64,000 nucleotides of DNA from Neobacillus cucumis (lineage in GTDB: Bacteria > Bacillota > Bacilli > Bacillales_B > DSM-18226), in assembly GCF_016107705.1 (NCBI RefSeq), contig NZ_JAEHGC010000001.1, positions 1 through 64,000 of the forward strand, in the 5' to 3' direction. Positions 27,054-35,842 of this stretch are shown in pieces; position 1 is the first letter of the stretch; each line of letters starts with the position of its first letter. The translations under genes were made by a program, and so were the position numbers. Below the pieces are notes generated by a model, which was given only the letters and a program-made list of their open reading frames with translations, was not told where the DNA came from and made no database searches.

Positions 27054-27088
27054 TTAACCTGTATTCCAGTTGTGGAATGACAGGTTAA
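27054..27088 (-). terminator. Intra-cluster terminator or attenuator
   Basis: TTAACCTGT / ACAGGTTAA with inner TTCCA / TGGAA and loop GTTG, followed on the minus strand by TTTTT. It lies between the aldehyde dehydrogenase stop and the 3-hydroxyacyl-CoA dehydrogenase start, and probably lowers expression of the downstream genes. Confidence 0.65.
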
Positions 27089-27111
27089 TTTCCTTTTGTT
27101 CCTTTTAAATA

Positions 27112-28593
27112 TTAGTTATTATCAATCTGCGCCCGCTGTAATTTTCCGCTGTAATCCACATAAATGGATTTCCATTCAGTGTACACATCCAATGAAGCCA
27201 CGCCGGAGTCCCTGTGGCCATTCCCCGTTCCTTTTGTCCCCCCGAATGGCAAATGAATCTCCGCTCCAGATGTACCGGCATTAACATAGACAAGCCCTGT
27301 ATCCAAGTCACGCATCGCTTGGAAAATCCGATTCACATCAGCGGAATAAATCGCACTAGAAAGCCCAAACTCAACACTGTTATTGACTTCAATGGCTTCT
27401 TCTAAACTATTAACGGCAATAATCGAAACAACCGGGCCAAAAATCTCTTCCTTCGCGATTCTCATATCTGGCGTGACATTCGTGAAAATCGTTGGCGCAT
27501 AGAAGTTCCCTTGATCTAACCCGTTTTCCGAGACAATTCTTCCGCCCGTAAGAAGCGTGGCCCCTTCTTCCTGCCCGATTTTTACATATTCGTCTATCCG
27601 TTCTAGTGAAGAACGATTGATAACCGGGCCAACCTTTACACTTTCATCAAGCCCATCGCCCATTTTCAATCCTTCGATACTAGCAAGGAGCTTTCGTTCA
27701 AGCTCCTCTTTCACATCCTTGTGGACAATGACCCGGCTTGTAGCGGTACATCTTTGACCAGCTGTTCCAAATGCTCCCCATAAAATCCCTTCAACAGCCA
27801 AATCAAGATCCGCATCTTCTAAAACGGTGATCGCATTCTTACCGCCCATTTCTAAGGAGGTTCTTTTCAACAGTACACCGGCGCGGCCGTTAATTTCCTT
27901 TCCTACCTCATTTGAACCTGTAAAGGAAATTAAATCGATATCAGGATGCTCGACCATCGCATTCCCGACGACACTACCAGAACCATTAACTAGATTTAAC
28001 AATCCCTTAGGAAGGCCGGCATCTTCATAAATCTTGACGAATTCCTCCGCCACCATCGGCGTTTCGGTTGCAGGCTTCCAGACCACTGCATTCCCTGTGA
28101 CAAGGGCAGGAAGGGATTTCCAAGAGGCAATCGCAATTGGGAAATTCCATGGCGTAATTAGTCCAGCAATACCGATTGGAACACGAACACTCATCGCAAA
28201 CTTATTGCGAAGTTCAGATGGAACAGTATCTCCAAAAAGTCTCCGTCCTTCTCCGGCTACATAAAAGGCCATATCAATTGCTTCTTGGACTTCCCCCCGT
28301 CCTTCCTCAATCACTTTTCCCATTTCACTTGTCAGAATTTGCGCCAATTTTTCTTTTCTTTCTTTTAATAGATAACCAACTTTATATAAAATATCTGCCC
28401 GTTCCGGAGCAGGCACCAGACGCCATTCCTTCTGCGCATTTTTTGCTGCTTGGACAGCACGATCCACATCTTCCTGCGTCGATTGTGTTACCTCAGCCAA
28501 AACTTGACCATTTGCCGGATTTAGAACCGGAGTAAATTTCCCAGTTGAGGATGGACACCATTCACCATTAATATAGTTTAAGATTTTTTTCAT
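27112..28593 (-). CDS. NAD(P)-dependent aldehyde dehydrogenase
   Basis: About 493 residues. The catalytic Cys is in GQRCTATSRV, the general-base Glu in LEMGGKN, and the cofactor and oxyanion residues in PWNFP. FTGSNEVGKEI is the Rossmann loop. It oxidises an aldehyde to the acid. Two adjacent ATG codons follow GGAGGG; the second is better spaced. It lies 15 bases after the aminotransferase gene, which suggests the pair turns an amine or amino acid into a carboxylic acid. The substrate could be a semialdehyde (2-aminoadipate or glutarate type), but this is inference. Confidence 0.88.
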   Translation of the reverse strand: MKKILNYINGEWCPSSTGKFTPVLNPANGQVLAEVTQSTQEDVDRAVQAAKNAQKEWRLVPAPERADILYKVGYLLKERKEKLAQILTSEMGKVIEEGRGEVQEAIDMAFYVAGEGRRLFGDTVPSELRNKFAMSVRVPIGIAGLITPWNFPIAIASWKSLPALVTGNAVVWKPATETPMVAEEFVKIYEDAGLPKGLLNLVNGSGSVVGNAMVEHPDIDLISFTGSNEVGKEINGRAGVLLKRTSLEMGGKNAITVLEDADLDLAVEGILWGAFGTAGQRCTATSRVIVHKDVKEELERKLLASIEGLKMGDGLDESVKVGPVINRSSLERIDEYVKIGQEEGATLLTGGRIVSENGLDQGNFYAPTIFTNVTPDMRIAKEEIFGPVVSIIAVNSLEEAIEVNNSVEFGLSSAIYSADVNRIFQAMRDLDTGLVYVNAGTSGAEIHLPFGGTKGTGNGHRDSGVASLDVYTEWKSIYVDYSGKLQRAQIDNN

Positions 28594-28608
28594 CATATAC
28601 CCTCCAGT

Positions 28609-29784
28609 TTAGCTAATCGTTATTTTTAAATTTTGTTTAATTCTTTCAATCGCTTCATGTAACCTCTCACTAGGGACGGATAAGGATACCCGGAAATAGC
28701 CTTCACCTGAAGGACCAAACGCGTTTCCGGGTGTAAGGATCACCCCTGTTTGCTCTAACACATTCGTCACAAATTCGGTTGAGCTGTATCCCTTTGGAAC
28801 GGGAGCCCAGATGAAGAAGCTTCCCTTTGGCGGCTCCGCCTTGACCCCGATAGATTTAAGCCCCTCCACCATTGACAGCATTCGCTGTTTATAGATTTGA
28901 TTATGCTTGGCCACACAGCCTTGGTCACTGTTTAAGGCAAAGGCTGCTGCCTTTTGAATCGGTGTAAACTGACCTGTGTCTGTATTGCTTTTAAGGATGG
29001 AAAGCGCCTTTATAATTTCTTTATTTCCAACCACATAACCAATTCGGAATCCTGTCATATTATAGGTTTTAGAAAGAGATCCAAATTCTACAGCAACCTC
29101 TTTTGCTCCTTCAGCCTGAAGAATACTTGGTGCCCTATATTCATCAAAGGTGACCATATTGTAGGCCGAGTCATGAGCAATCGGGATTTGATGTTTTTGT
29201 GCAAAGTAAATAGCTTTCTTGAAAAATGAAAGATCCACCGTAGCTGCCGTCGGATTCCCTGGATAATTTAACAGCATTAGCCGTGATTGTTCTAATATTT
29301 CTTTTGGGATAGCTGTAAAGTCAGGCTCAAAGTTGTTATCTTTTGTCAGTGGCATATTGTAATACTGTCCATTTGCAAGCATGGTTGCCATCCGGTAAAC
29401 GGGATAGCTCGGATCTGGGATTAACACGTAATCTCCCGGATCGATTAATGTCGGAATTAAGTGGGCAATCCCTTCTTTTGACCCAATCAATGCAAGCACT
29501 TCCGTTTCCGGATCAAGCTTTACCCCGTATTGCCGTAAATAGAAATCTGCAACTGCATTTCTGAATTCAGCGCACCCTGTAAAGCTCGGATATTTTAATT
29601 GATAGGGATCTTGAAGCTCCTCCACCATTTTATCGACGATATGCTTTGGAGTGGGGAGGTCAGGATCGCCAATCCCTAAATCAATGATATCCACTCCTGA
29701 CTCTATCATCGCAGCTTTTTTCTTATTGATTTCCGCGAATAAATAGGGTGGAATCTGACCTATTCTTTTCGAAATGAAACTCAC
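28609..29784 (-). CDS. PLP-dependent aminotransferase, LL-diaminopimelate aminotransferase-like (class I/II)
   Basis: A 391-residue fold-type I aminotransferase. It has DIIDLGIGDPDLPTP near the N-terminus, NYPGNPTAA, and the PLP lysine in SLSKTYNMTGFRIGY. The start is set at GTG 29784 because GAGGTGA lies seven bases ahead and the resulting N-terminus (VSFISKRIGQIPPYLFAEI) matches family starts. Bacillus homologs are often annotated as LL-diaminopimelate or aspartate-type enzymes. Here the catabolic operon suggests it deaminates an imported amino acid. First gene of the cluster. Confidence 0.85.
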   Translation of the reverse strand: MSFISKRIGQIPPYLFAEINKKKAAMIESGVDIIDLGIGDPDLPTPKHIVDKMVEELQDPYQLKYPSFTGCAEFRNAVADFYLRQYGVKLDPETEVLALIGSKEGIAHLIPTLIDPGDYVLIPDPSYPVYRMATMLANGQYYNMPLTKDNNFEPDFTAIPKEILEQSRLMLLNYPGNPTAATVDLSFFKKAIYFAQKHQIPIAHDSAYNMVTFDEYRAPSILQAEGAKEVAVEFGSLSKTYNMTGFRIGYVVGNKEIIKALSILKSNTDTGQFTPIQKAAAFALNSDQGCVAKHNQIYKQRMLSMVEGLKSIGVKAEPPKGSFFIWAPVPKGYSSTEFVTNVLEQTGVILTPGNAFGPSGEGYFRVSLSVPSERLHEAIERIKQNLKITIS

Positions 29785-30017
29785 AACCTCACCTCTCATT
29801 TCATATGAACTTTCCATATTTTCAGAACATTCAATTTCTATATTCTTAATTTATCGGTTTTCCCCTCATATAACTATGGTTGTTTTATACAAAAATAACT
29901 GTTTTTTTAGCTTGGATTCCGTATGATTTTTACAATCAACCGCCTCCGGCAGGATGCATATAACCACACCACTTTTTATAAACATAGGTTAAGATGGATT
30001 TTTTTGGGGAAAAATAC

Positions 30018-30179
30018 ATGGGTAAAACTTCAGAAAAGGAGATGGTTTCATTGGTCCAGCAAAAGAAGGATGAACAAAATGGAAATATTAATAGTGAAGA
30101 GCAGAACCTGGAAAATTCAGCTGGTGACGAAAGATTACCTGAATTTGATGAATTTGGTACGGCATTAAATGATATTTAA
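30018..30179 (+). CDS. Small acidic hypothetical protein
   Basis: A 53-residue highly acidic and polar protein (starts MGKTSEKEMVSLVQQKKDEQ, ends DEFGTALNDI) with no hydrophobic segment. GGGG lies eight bases before the ATG, and a strong terminator follows directly. A second possible start is the TTG reached from AAAGGAG at about 30038. I do not recognise it. Size and composition resemble small spore or stress proteins of Bacillus, but no family motif is clear. Confidence 0.5.
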   Translation: MGKTSEKEMVSLVQQKKDEQNGNINSEEQNLENSAGDERLPEFDEFGTALNDI

Positions 30180-30196
30180 TTTTGGTTAAAAACCAC

Positions 30197-30246
30197 AAAA
30201 AACCCTTTGCAAAAAAGAGAGTGATCTTTTTCGTGCAAAGGGTTTT
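30197..30246. terminator. Bidirectional terminator
   Basis: AAAAAACCCTTTGC pairs with GCAAAGGGTTTTTT, with nested AAAAAGA / TCTTTTT. T-runs lie on both sides, between the small ORF and the convergent methyltransferase gene. Confidence 0.88.
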
Positions 30247-30252
30247 TTCCTA

Positions 30253-31023
30253 TTATTTTTTTCTTGCCTTTAAAACGATAGCTTCGCCTTTAAATGAAAC
30301 AACCTGATTATTCTCGATCCTAACCTCAAATTTATCTTTGATTTTGGCCGTGGACGCAAGAATGAATTGCGTTAATTCTTCTTTATCCTCTTGGGATAAT
30401 TTCATTCGATCACACCATGGATCAAAACGGAAAGTTTTTTCAAATCGATGCCATTCAACGACATCCAGTCCATTCATTTCAAGCATCTTTAACCACTCTG
30501 TCTTTTTCCATGCGCGAAAATGACTGTAGTCCCGCTTTTTTTCGATGAAGTTATAAAACTGGTCGTATACATCCTCTTCCGGAACCACATTGTCATCCAA
30601 TAAAAACTGCCCTTCATGCTTTAAAACACGATACACTTCTTTTACAAATTGATCGACGTTTGGAAAGTGGTGCGGGGCAATCCGGCATGTGACCAAATCA
30701 AAGGATTCATCAAGGAACGGCAAGTTTTCCGCATCACCTTGAACAAAATCAACGTTTTGGTTTCCATTTCCCTTAATAAATTTCTCAGCTGCCTGTAACA
30801 TTTCAGAAGTAAGATCAACGGCGGTCACTTGTTTGACCAATGGCGCAAATACATTTGCCGTATGCCCGCCGCCTGTTGCCACATCAAGAAGATCTTCATT
30901 TCCACTAACAGCGGCCATCTGCAACAATATTTGCAGATCCTTCCCCTGTTTATGAATCGAGCTTGATACATAGGACTCAGCGCTTTTACCAAACTGCTGT
31001 TGAACGTCTTTTTTAATATCCAT
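30253..31023 (-). CDS. Class I SAM-dependent methyltransferase (UbiE/YcgJ-like)
   Basis: About 256 residues with the SAM-binding motif LLDVATGGGHTANVF, motif II VQGDAENLPF and the post-motif RIAPHHFPNVDQFVKEVYRVLK. This is the Methyltransf_11 arrangement seen in UbiE-like and many uncharacterised Bacillus methyltransferases. AGGGGA serves the ATG at 31023; an ATG two codons earlier is too close to it. The substrate is unknown and neighbours give no hint. Confidence 0.82.
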   Translation of the reverse strand: MDIKKDVQQQFGKSAESYVSSSIHKQGKDLQILLQMAAVSGNEDLLDVATGGGHTANVFAPLVKQVTAVDLTSEMLQAAEKFIKGNGNQNVDFVQGDAENLPFLDESFDLVTCRIAPHHFPNVDQFVKEVYRVLKHEGQFLLDDNVVPEEDVYDQFYNFIEKKRDYSHFRAWKKTEWLKMLEMNGLDVVEWHRFEKTFRFDPWCDRMKLSQEDKEELTQFILASTAKIKDKFEVRIENNQVVSFKGEAIVLKARKK

Positions 31024-31129
31024 TTTCATTTCCCCTAACCGTAATGGAGTAATTTAACTATAAACCACATCTACGGTAAAAAAAATGACGGTTTTTTTAT
31101 GAATTTTGATAAGAAAAAGTTATCATCTT

Positions 31130-31882
31130 CTACTTTATTTCTAGTAAAATTGGACAATGATCACTGCCCAAAACGGATGAATGAATGTTCGCATCGACTA
31201 AACGATCACGCAGCTGCTCAGAAACAATAAAGTAATCAATCCGCCATCCAATATTCCGCTCACGGACCTTCATCATGTAAGACCACCAAGTGTAGGCCCC
31301 TTCCTGGTCAGGGTAAAAATGCCGGAAACTGTCAATGAAACCTGACTCCAGCAACCCAGTCATTTTCCCGCGTTCTTCCTCGGTAAAACCGGAATTCCCC
31401 AGATTCGATTTTGGATTGCGCAAATCAATTTCTTTGTGGGCGACGTTTAAATCCCCACATAACACAACCGGCTTGATGGCATCTAGTTTTTGAAGATGTT
31501 CTAAAATTCGTTCCTCCCATTGCAAACGAAACGGAAGTCGAGCTAAATCGCGTTGTGAGTTCGGTGTATATACATTCACCAAGAAGAAATCATCGAATTC
31601 CAGCGTGAGAATACGGCCCTCTGACTCAGAATCCTCATCTAACAATCCATATTTTACCGAAATAGGATCCATTTTTGTAAAAACAGCTGTGCCGGAATAG
31701 CCTTTCTTTTCGGCATAGTTCCAATATTGCTTATATCCCTCTAAATCTAGCTCAATTTGCCCCTCTTGCAGCTTCGTTTCCTGAATACAAAAAATATCTG
31801 CGTCCACTTCTTTAAAATAATCTAAAAAGCCCTTTTTTACACAAGCCCTAAGGCCGTTTACATTCCATGAAACTAATTTCAT
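31130..31882 (-). CDS. exoA: Exodeoxyribonuclease III
   Basis: A 250-residue apurinic/apyrimidinic endonuclease and 3'-5' exonuclease of base-excision repair. The conserved metal and catalytic motifs are WNVNGLRA, QETKLQ, VNVYTPNS, GDLNVAH and GSDHCP. Length agrees with B. subtilis ExoA. It stands alone with a GGAGAAGG site. 31883-32014 holds no other feature. Confidence 0.95.
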   Translation of the reverse strand: MKLVSWNVNGLRACVKKGFLDYFKEVDADIFCIQETKLQEGQIELDLEGYKQYWNYAEKKGYSGTAVFTKMDPISVKYGLLDEDSESEGRILTLEFDDFFLVNVYTPNSQRDLARLPFRLQWEERILEHLQKLDAIKPVVLCGDLNVAHKEIDLRNPKSNLGNSGFTEEERGKMTGLLESGFIDSFRHFYPDQEGAYTWWSYMMKVRERNIGWRIDYFIVSEQLRDRLVDANIHSSVLGSDHCPILLEIK

Positions 31883-32014
31883 TTTTCTGTTTCCTTCTCC
31901 CTTGTTGCCTTTTTCTTTTTATTTTGGCGGAAACTTTGAATTGTGACAATGGAAAAAATTAAAAAGCCGGAAATTTATCTTTCTAAAAATAGGTCGTCTA
32001 AAGTATACTTCCGC

Positions 32015-33718
32015 TTATTTATTTGATAGAGAATATCCTTTTTCAATTTTGGGTTTGACACTTGTTATCATGTTGTTAACTGCACTAAACAAAGCTTTTA
32101 CAGAGGAGGTCATAATATCAGCGTCAATCCCACAGCCCCAATAAACAGCACCATCCAATGCGGTAAACCCTACATAAGATACAGCATTTGCTCCCGAACC
32201 GATTTCTAAAGCATGCTGCTTATAGAGTAAATCTTTATACTGAATACCTAGTGTCGTTTGGAGAACATTGCTGATCGCATCCAATCTTCCATTCCCCACA
32301 CCTAAAGCTTCATGAACCACGTTTTCGATCTTGATCGATACATTGGTTTCATATTGATCATTTTGAGTGAATCTGTAATTGATAAACTCAACAGGGTTAT
32401 TAATATTCACATATTCTTTGATGAAAATGTCATAGATTTCATTTGGCATAAGCTCCTTGTGCAAACGATCCGATACATTTTTAACCTGATATCCGAAGCT
32501 TTCACGCATTTCCGCAGGCAGATCAAGCCCATAATTTTGCTTAAGCACATAACCAATGCCCCCTTTACCGGATTGGCTATTAATACGGATGATATCTCCT
32601 TCATACTGTCTTCCAATATCCTTTGGATCAATCAATAGATAAGGTACTGACCAATACTGGCGTTCCTCTTCCGCACGCCAGTTCATCCCTTTCGCAATGG
32701 CATCCTGATGGGATCCCGAAAATGCAGTAAAGACAAGTTCACCGCCATATGGATGTCTTTCAGGAACCCTCATTCTTGTCAATTCTTCATACTTGGCAAG
32801 GATGGCAGGGATATTTTCAAAATTAAGCTTTGGATTTACTCCGTGCGAAAACATATTTAATGCAAGTGTGACGATGTCGACATTTCCTGTTCTCTCACCA
32901 TTTCCAAACAGTGTTCCTTCTACTCTCTGCGCTCCGGCAAGCATTCCAAGCTCTGCATCTGCAACCCCTGTTCCCCTGTCATTGTGTGGATGGAGGGACA
33001 GGATTACATTGTCCCGGTAGTTCAGATGATCACTCATATACTCAATTTGACTTGCGTAAACGTGAGGCATTGACATTGACACGGTAGCTGGAAGGTTGAT
33101 AATCACCTTATTCTCAGCAGTAGGCTGCCAAATATCAAGTACCTGGTTGCATATATCAAGTGCGAACTCCATCTCTGTACCCGTGAAGCTTTCCGGTGAA
33201 TATTGAAACTGGAAATTCCCCTCGGTTTCAGCAGCATATTTCTTTAGTAGTTTTGCTCCGGTTATAGCAATGTCGATGATTTCGTCTTCCGTTTTTTGAA
33301 AAACTTGCTCACGCTGTGCCAATGATGTCGAATTGTAAAGGTGCACGACAGCTTTTTTTGCTCCTTGAAGCGATTCAAACGTTTTTTTGATAATATGTTC
33401 TCTGGACTGTGTTAACACTTGTATCGTTACATCTTCCGGAATCAAATCCTTTTCAATCAACGTCCGTAAAAAAGCATATTCTGTATCCGATGCAGCAGGA
33501 AAACCGACTTCTATTTCCTTGAAACCTACTTCCAAAAGCAATTGAAAATATTCCAGCTTTTCCTCCAAACTCATTGGTACGACTAAAGCCTGATTTCCAT
33601 CTCTTAAGTCCACACTGCACCATGTAGGAGCTTCCTCTATGTACTCCTTTTCTGTCCATTTCAAGCTTTTCACTGGGGGCATAAAATATCCTCTGGAATA
33701 CTTTTGAACGTTTTTCAT
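32015..33718 (-). CDS. leuA: 2-isopropylmalate synthase (fungal-type LeuA)
   Basis: A 567-residue enzyme condensing 2-ketoisovalerate and acetyl-CoA, the first committed step of leucine synthesis. The active-site motif is SVDLRDGNQALVVPMS, the metal-binding motif LHPHNDRGTGVADAEL, and a C-terminal LeuA regulatory domain for leucine feedback follows. It belongs to the longer yeast/actinobacterial type, not the short LeuA of the B. subtilis ilv-leu operon. The start at 33718 has AAAGGTGG eight bases ahead. Regulation is by a leucine T-box directly upstream. No other leu or ilv gene is in the window. Confidence 0.93.
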   Translation of the reverse strand: MKNVQKYSRGYFMPPVKSLKWTEKEYIEEAPTWCSVDLRDGNQALVVPMSLEEKLEYFQLLLEVGFKEIEVGFPAASDTEYAFLRTLIEKDLIPEDVTIQVLTQSREHIIKKTFESLQGAKKAVVHLYNSTSLAQREQVFQKTEDEIIDIAITGAKLLKKYAAETEGNFQFQYSPESFTGTEMEFALDICNQVLDIWQPTAENKVIINLPATVSMSMPHVYASQIEYMSDHLNYRDNVILSLHPHNDRGTGVADAELGMLAGAQRVEGTLFGNGERTGNVDIVTLALNMFSHGVNPKLNFENIPAILAKYEELTRMRVPERHPYGGELVFTAFSGSHQDAIAKGMNWRAEEERQYWSVPYLLIDPKDIGRQYEGDIIRINSQSGKGGIGYVLKQNYGLDLPAEMRESFGYQVKNVSDRLHKELMPNEIYDIFIKEYVNINNPVEFINYRFTQNDQYETNVSIKIENVVHEALGVGNGRLDAISNVLQTTLGIQYKDLLYKQHALEIGSGANAVSYVGFTALDGAVYWGCGIDADIMTSSVKALFSAVNNMITSVKPKIEKGYSLSNK

Positions 33719-33764
33719 TCTGACGACCACCTTTATATTTTTTTTATCGTTCATTTAGTTAAAA

Positions 33765-34024
33765 TAAAAAAAGCCTATCATCTCATAAGAGACGACAGGC
33801 TTTGCCTACGTGGTACCACTCTTTTTGATTCGCCAACAAACAAACGAACCCACTTAATGACTTGATTACGGCTGTCAACCGGTAAAGCCTACATATCAGC
33901 TTTACCACTCCTGGGCGAGTTGGGGAATTTATTGACTGTCTCTCACCAGCCGACAGCTCTCTACGCAATAAATATTCCTTAATACTCCCATTCAATGTGT
34001 TTCCATTTATTTAACTTTTTAATT
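33765..34024 (-). promoter_or_regulatory. T-box riboswitch (leucine specifier) upstream of leuA
   Basis: On the minus strand the T-box bulge AGAGTGGTACCACG (about 33808-33821) is followed by the terminator AGCCTGTCGTCTC / GAGATGATAGGCT plus TTTTTTT (33765-33801). Stem I carries AGAGAGCTGTCGGCTGGTGA, and the specifier loop reads CAACTCGCCCAG, giving CTC (leucine) at 33917-33919. Uncharged tRNA-Leu would pair with it and allow read-through into leuA. Confidence 0.93.
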
Positions 34025-34030
34025 TTTCTA

Positions 34031-34059
34031 ATTTTATAACAGAATTATCTAACAATCAA
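34031..34059 (-). promoter_or_regulatory. SigA promoter of T-box/leuA transcript
   Basis: Minus strand TTGATT (complement of 34054-34059), 17-base spacer, TAAAAT (complement of 34031-34036), just upstream of the T-box leader. Confidence 0.6.
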
Positions 34060-34127
34060 GCTGTAATTTTTAATTTTTTTAATATTTAAAAAGTGTTTAA
34101 GAAAAATGAAATTAAATTTACGAAATT

Positions 34128-34160
34128 AAAAACGCCGAGTCTTAAATAGCTCGACGTTTA
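34128..34160 (-). terminator. Terminator of polysaccharide deacetylase-like gene
   Basis: AACGCCGAG / CTCGACGTT (34131-34139 with 34150-34158, one mismatch), followed on the minus strand by TTTTTAATTT. Confidence 0.75.
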
Positions 34161-34169
34161 AATCCTATA

Positions 34170-34958
34170 TTAATAAAGGGGAAATGTTTTCTTCTTCATT
34201 TTTTTAGCAAAGAGCTCTGACACAGGGACGATTTTAATTTGTCGCTTATTAAATTCATCTAGTGATTCAAAAATACCGATGGAACAAACTTTTCCAGTAA
34301 TCCCGACATGCCCAATTGCAATTCCTTTTCCCTTGATTTCCGTCACCTTTGCAAGTCGAATCATTTGTTTTCTCACATGTGATGAGGATGAAATATCATC
34401 AAGAAACACATCTCTTTTTAAAAGCGGAACACCTAACTCTTCAGCTACCTTTGGAAATTTACTCTGTGCGCTCGTCCCACTGTCAATAATATAGAGACCT
34501 TTTTCCTTGGCAACTTCTACTATCGCCCGAACAATTGACTCGTTTTCTACCGCTAAGGAACCCATATGATTGTTCAGCCCAACGGCATATGGAACACTTT
34601 TAATCGCTTCCTCGACGCGCGTTCTTACCTCGTCAGGGGAAAGATCTGCTGTAATCGGTTTGGGACCCAGCCACGATCTTTTTCCTCTTTTCGGTTCCAT
34701 TGGTAAGTGAACGATGACTTCAAAACCATTTTTATGAGCCCATTCGGCATGTTCCTTTGATTTTTCTGTAAAGGGCATAACGGCAGCTGTAATCGGAATA
34801 TCTCCTTCTAAAAAGTCACGGACACCCCCGGTTCCACCGCCGAAATCATCAATAATAATGGCCGCTTTTAATTGATAAGCTACATTTTTTTCTGCAAAAA
34901 CAGGAGTTCCGATAAAAAATACAAGTAAGGAAATGAAAATAAAAGCAAATTTCTTCAT
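34170..34958 (-). CDS. Divergent polysaccharide deacetylase family protein
   Basis: A 262-residue secreted protein with an N-terminal signal peptide (residues about 1-22, ending PVFAE). The divergent polysaccharide deacetylase domain follows, starting AAIIIDDFGGGTGG and including VIVHLPMEPK, GLNNHMGS and the C-terminal IAIGHVGITGKV. The paired Asp and two His of NodB-like metal sites are recognisable. GGAGGG precedes the ATG. Biochemical role in this family is not established; envelope or cell-wall polysaccharide processing is the usual guess. A four-copy 21-bp phased repeat lies directly upstream. Confidence 0.85.
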   Translation of the reverse strand: MKKFAFIFISLLVFFIGTPVFAEKNVAYQLKAAIIIDDFGGGTGGVRDFLEGDIPITAAVMPFTEKSKEHAEWAHKNGFEVIVHLPMEPKRGKRSWLGPKPITADLSPDEVRTRVEEAIKSVPYAVGLNNHMGSLAVENESIVRAIVEVAKEKGLYIIDSGTSAQSKFPKVAEELGVPLLKRDVFLDDISSSSHVRKQMIRLAKVTEIKGKGIAIGHVGITGKVCSIGIFESLDEFNKRQIKIVPVSELFAKKMKKKTFPLY

Positions 34959-35010
34959 ATGGACCCTCCAAAGTTAAGATTTGGAGTTAATTTGCCCCGG
35001 TTTTAAATGA

Positions 35011-35083
35011 TTTATCTGCGGAAAAATAAAATTTATCTGCGATGCATGCTGATTTATCTGCGCTAAAAGTAATTTTATCTGCG
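35011..35083. repeat. Four direct repeats TTTATCTGCG at exact 21-bp spacing
   Basis: TTTATCTGCG occurs at 35011, 35032, 35053 and 35074, always 21 bases apart, with unrelated sequence between. Two helical turns separate copies, so they lie on one face of the DNA. It sits just upstream of the deacetylase-like gene and after the terminator of ppiB. Confidence 0.85.
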
Positions 35084-35110
35084 AAGCTGAAATTCCCTCC
35101 AAAAACACAA

Positions 35111-35155
35111 AAAAAGGCTGTCCAAAAAGAAAAACCTTTCCGGACAAGCCTTTTT
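35111..35155 (-). terminator. Terminator of ppiB
   Basis: AAAAAGGCTGTCC pairs with GGACAAGCCTTTTT (one bulge) around an 18-base loop. The minus strand continues TTTTTTTGTGTTTTT. Confidence 0.85.
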
Positions 35156-35161
35156 CAAATT

Positions 35162-35602
35162 CTATTCTTCGTCAAATACTTCAACTTTCTCCATTACATC
35201 GCCATTTCTCATTGCTTTTGCATGCTCAAGTCCTGAAGTCACTTGTCCGAAAACGGTGTGAACACCATTTAGGTGAGGCTGTGATTCATGAACAATAAAG
35301 AATTGGCTGCCGCCAGTGTCTCTGCCCGCATGTGCCATTGAGAACGCGCCTGGAACGTGTTTATGCGGATTTCCTTCCGTTTCACATTTGATTGTGTAAC
35401 CAGGACCGCCAGTCCCCGTACCGTTCGGGCACCCGCCTTGACTTACAAAGCCAGGGATGACACGGTGGAACGTTAGTCCATTGTAGAAGCCTTCTTTTGC
35501 TAATTTTTCAAAGTTAGCAACTGTACCAGGTGCTTCGTTTGGATAAAGTTCAAATTCGATTTTGTTTCCATTTTGCATTGATATGTATCCCTTTTTTGTC
35601 AT
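35162..35602 (-). CDS. ppiB: Peptidyl-prolyl cis-trans isomerase B (cyclophilin)
   Basis: A 146-residue cytoplasmic cyclophilin accelerating proline isomerisation. [13 protein letters not shown], the GSQFFIVHE active-site strand and [12 protein letters not shown] are all present; the sequence is very close to B. subtilis PpiB. The ATG at 35602 has AGGAG nine bases ahead; an ATG three codons earlier abuts that site. Monocistronic. Confidence 0.96.
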   Translation of the reverse strand: MTKKGYISMQNGNKIEFELYPNEAPGTVANFEKLAKEGFYNGLTFHRVIPGFVSQGGCPNGTGTGGPGYTIKCETEGNPHKHVPGAFSMAHAGRDTGGSQFFIVHESQPHLNGVHTVFGQVTSGLEHAKAMRNGDVMEKVEVFDEE

Positions 35603-35842
35603 TCCATTCATCTCCTAATACTAATTTTTCATACCTAACCCAAGAAGTTATTATATCAACTATTTTCCTTCATTTCAAACAACTGTAACTAAGGAGTTTA
35701 GGAATAGAGTATGACTTCATTCCTCATAATAAATTTGTTATGGCCATTAAGAGAAAGAGCAAAAGTATTTGAATAAGAGGCAGTTGATCTGATGGGTCTT
35801 TTAAACAAATTATTCGGAAATTCCACAAAGGAGGAAGAAATA

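Noticed and set aside
34170..34958. Chitooligosaccharide or peptidoglycan deacetylase
   Set aside because: The domain is the divergent (YibQ-like) branch, whose activity is not established, so no specific substrate was given.
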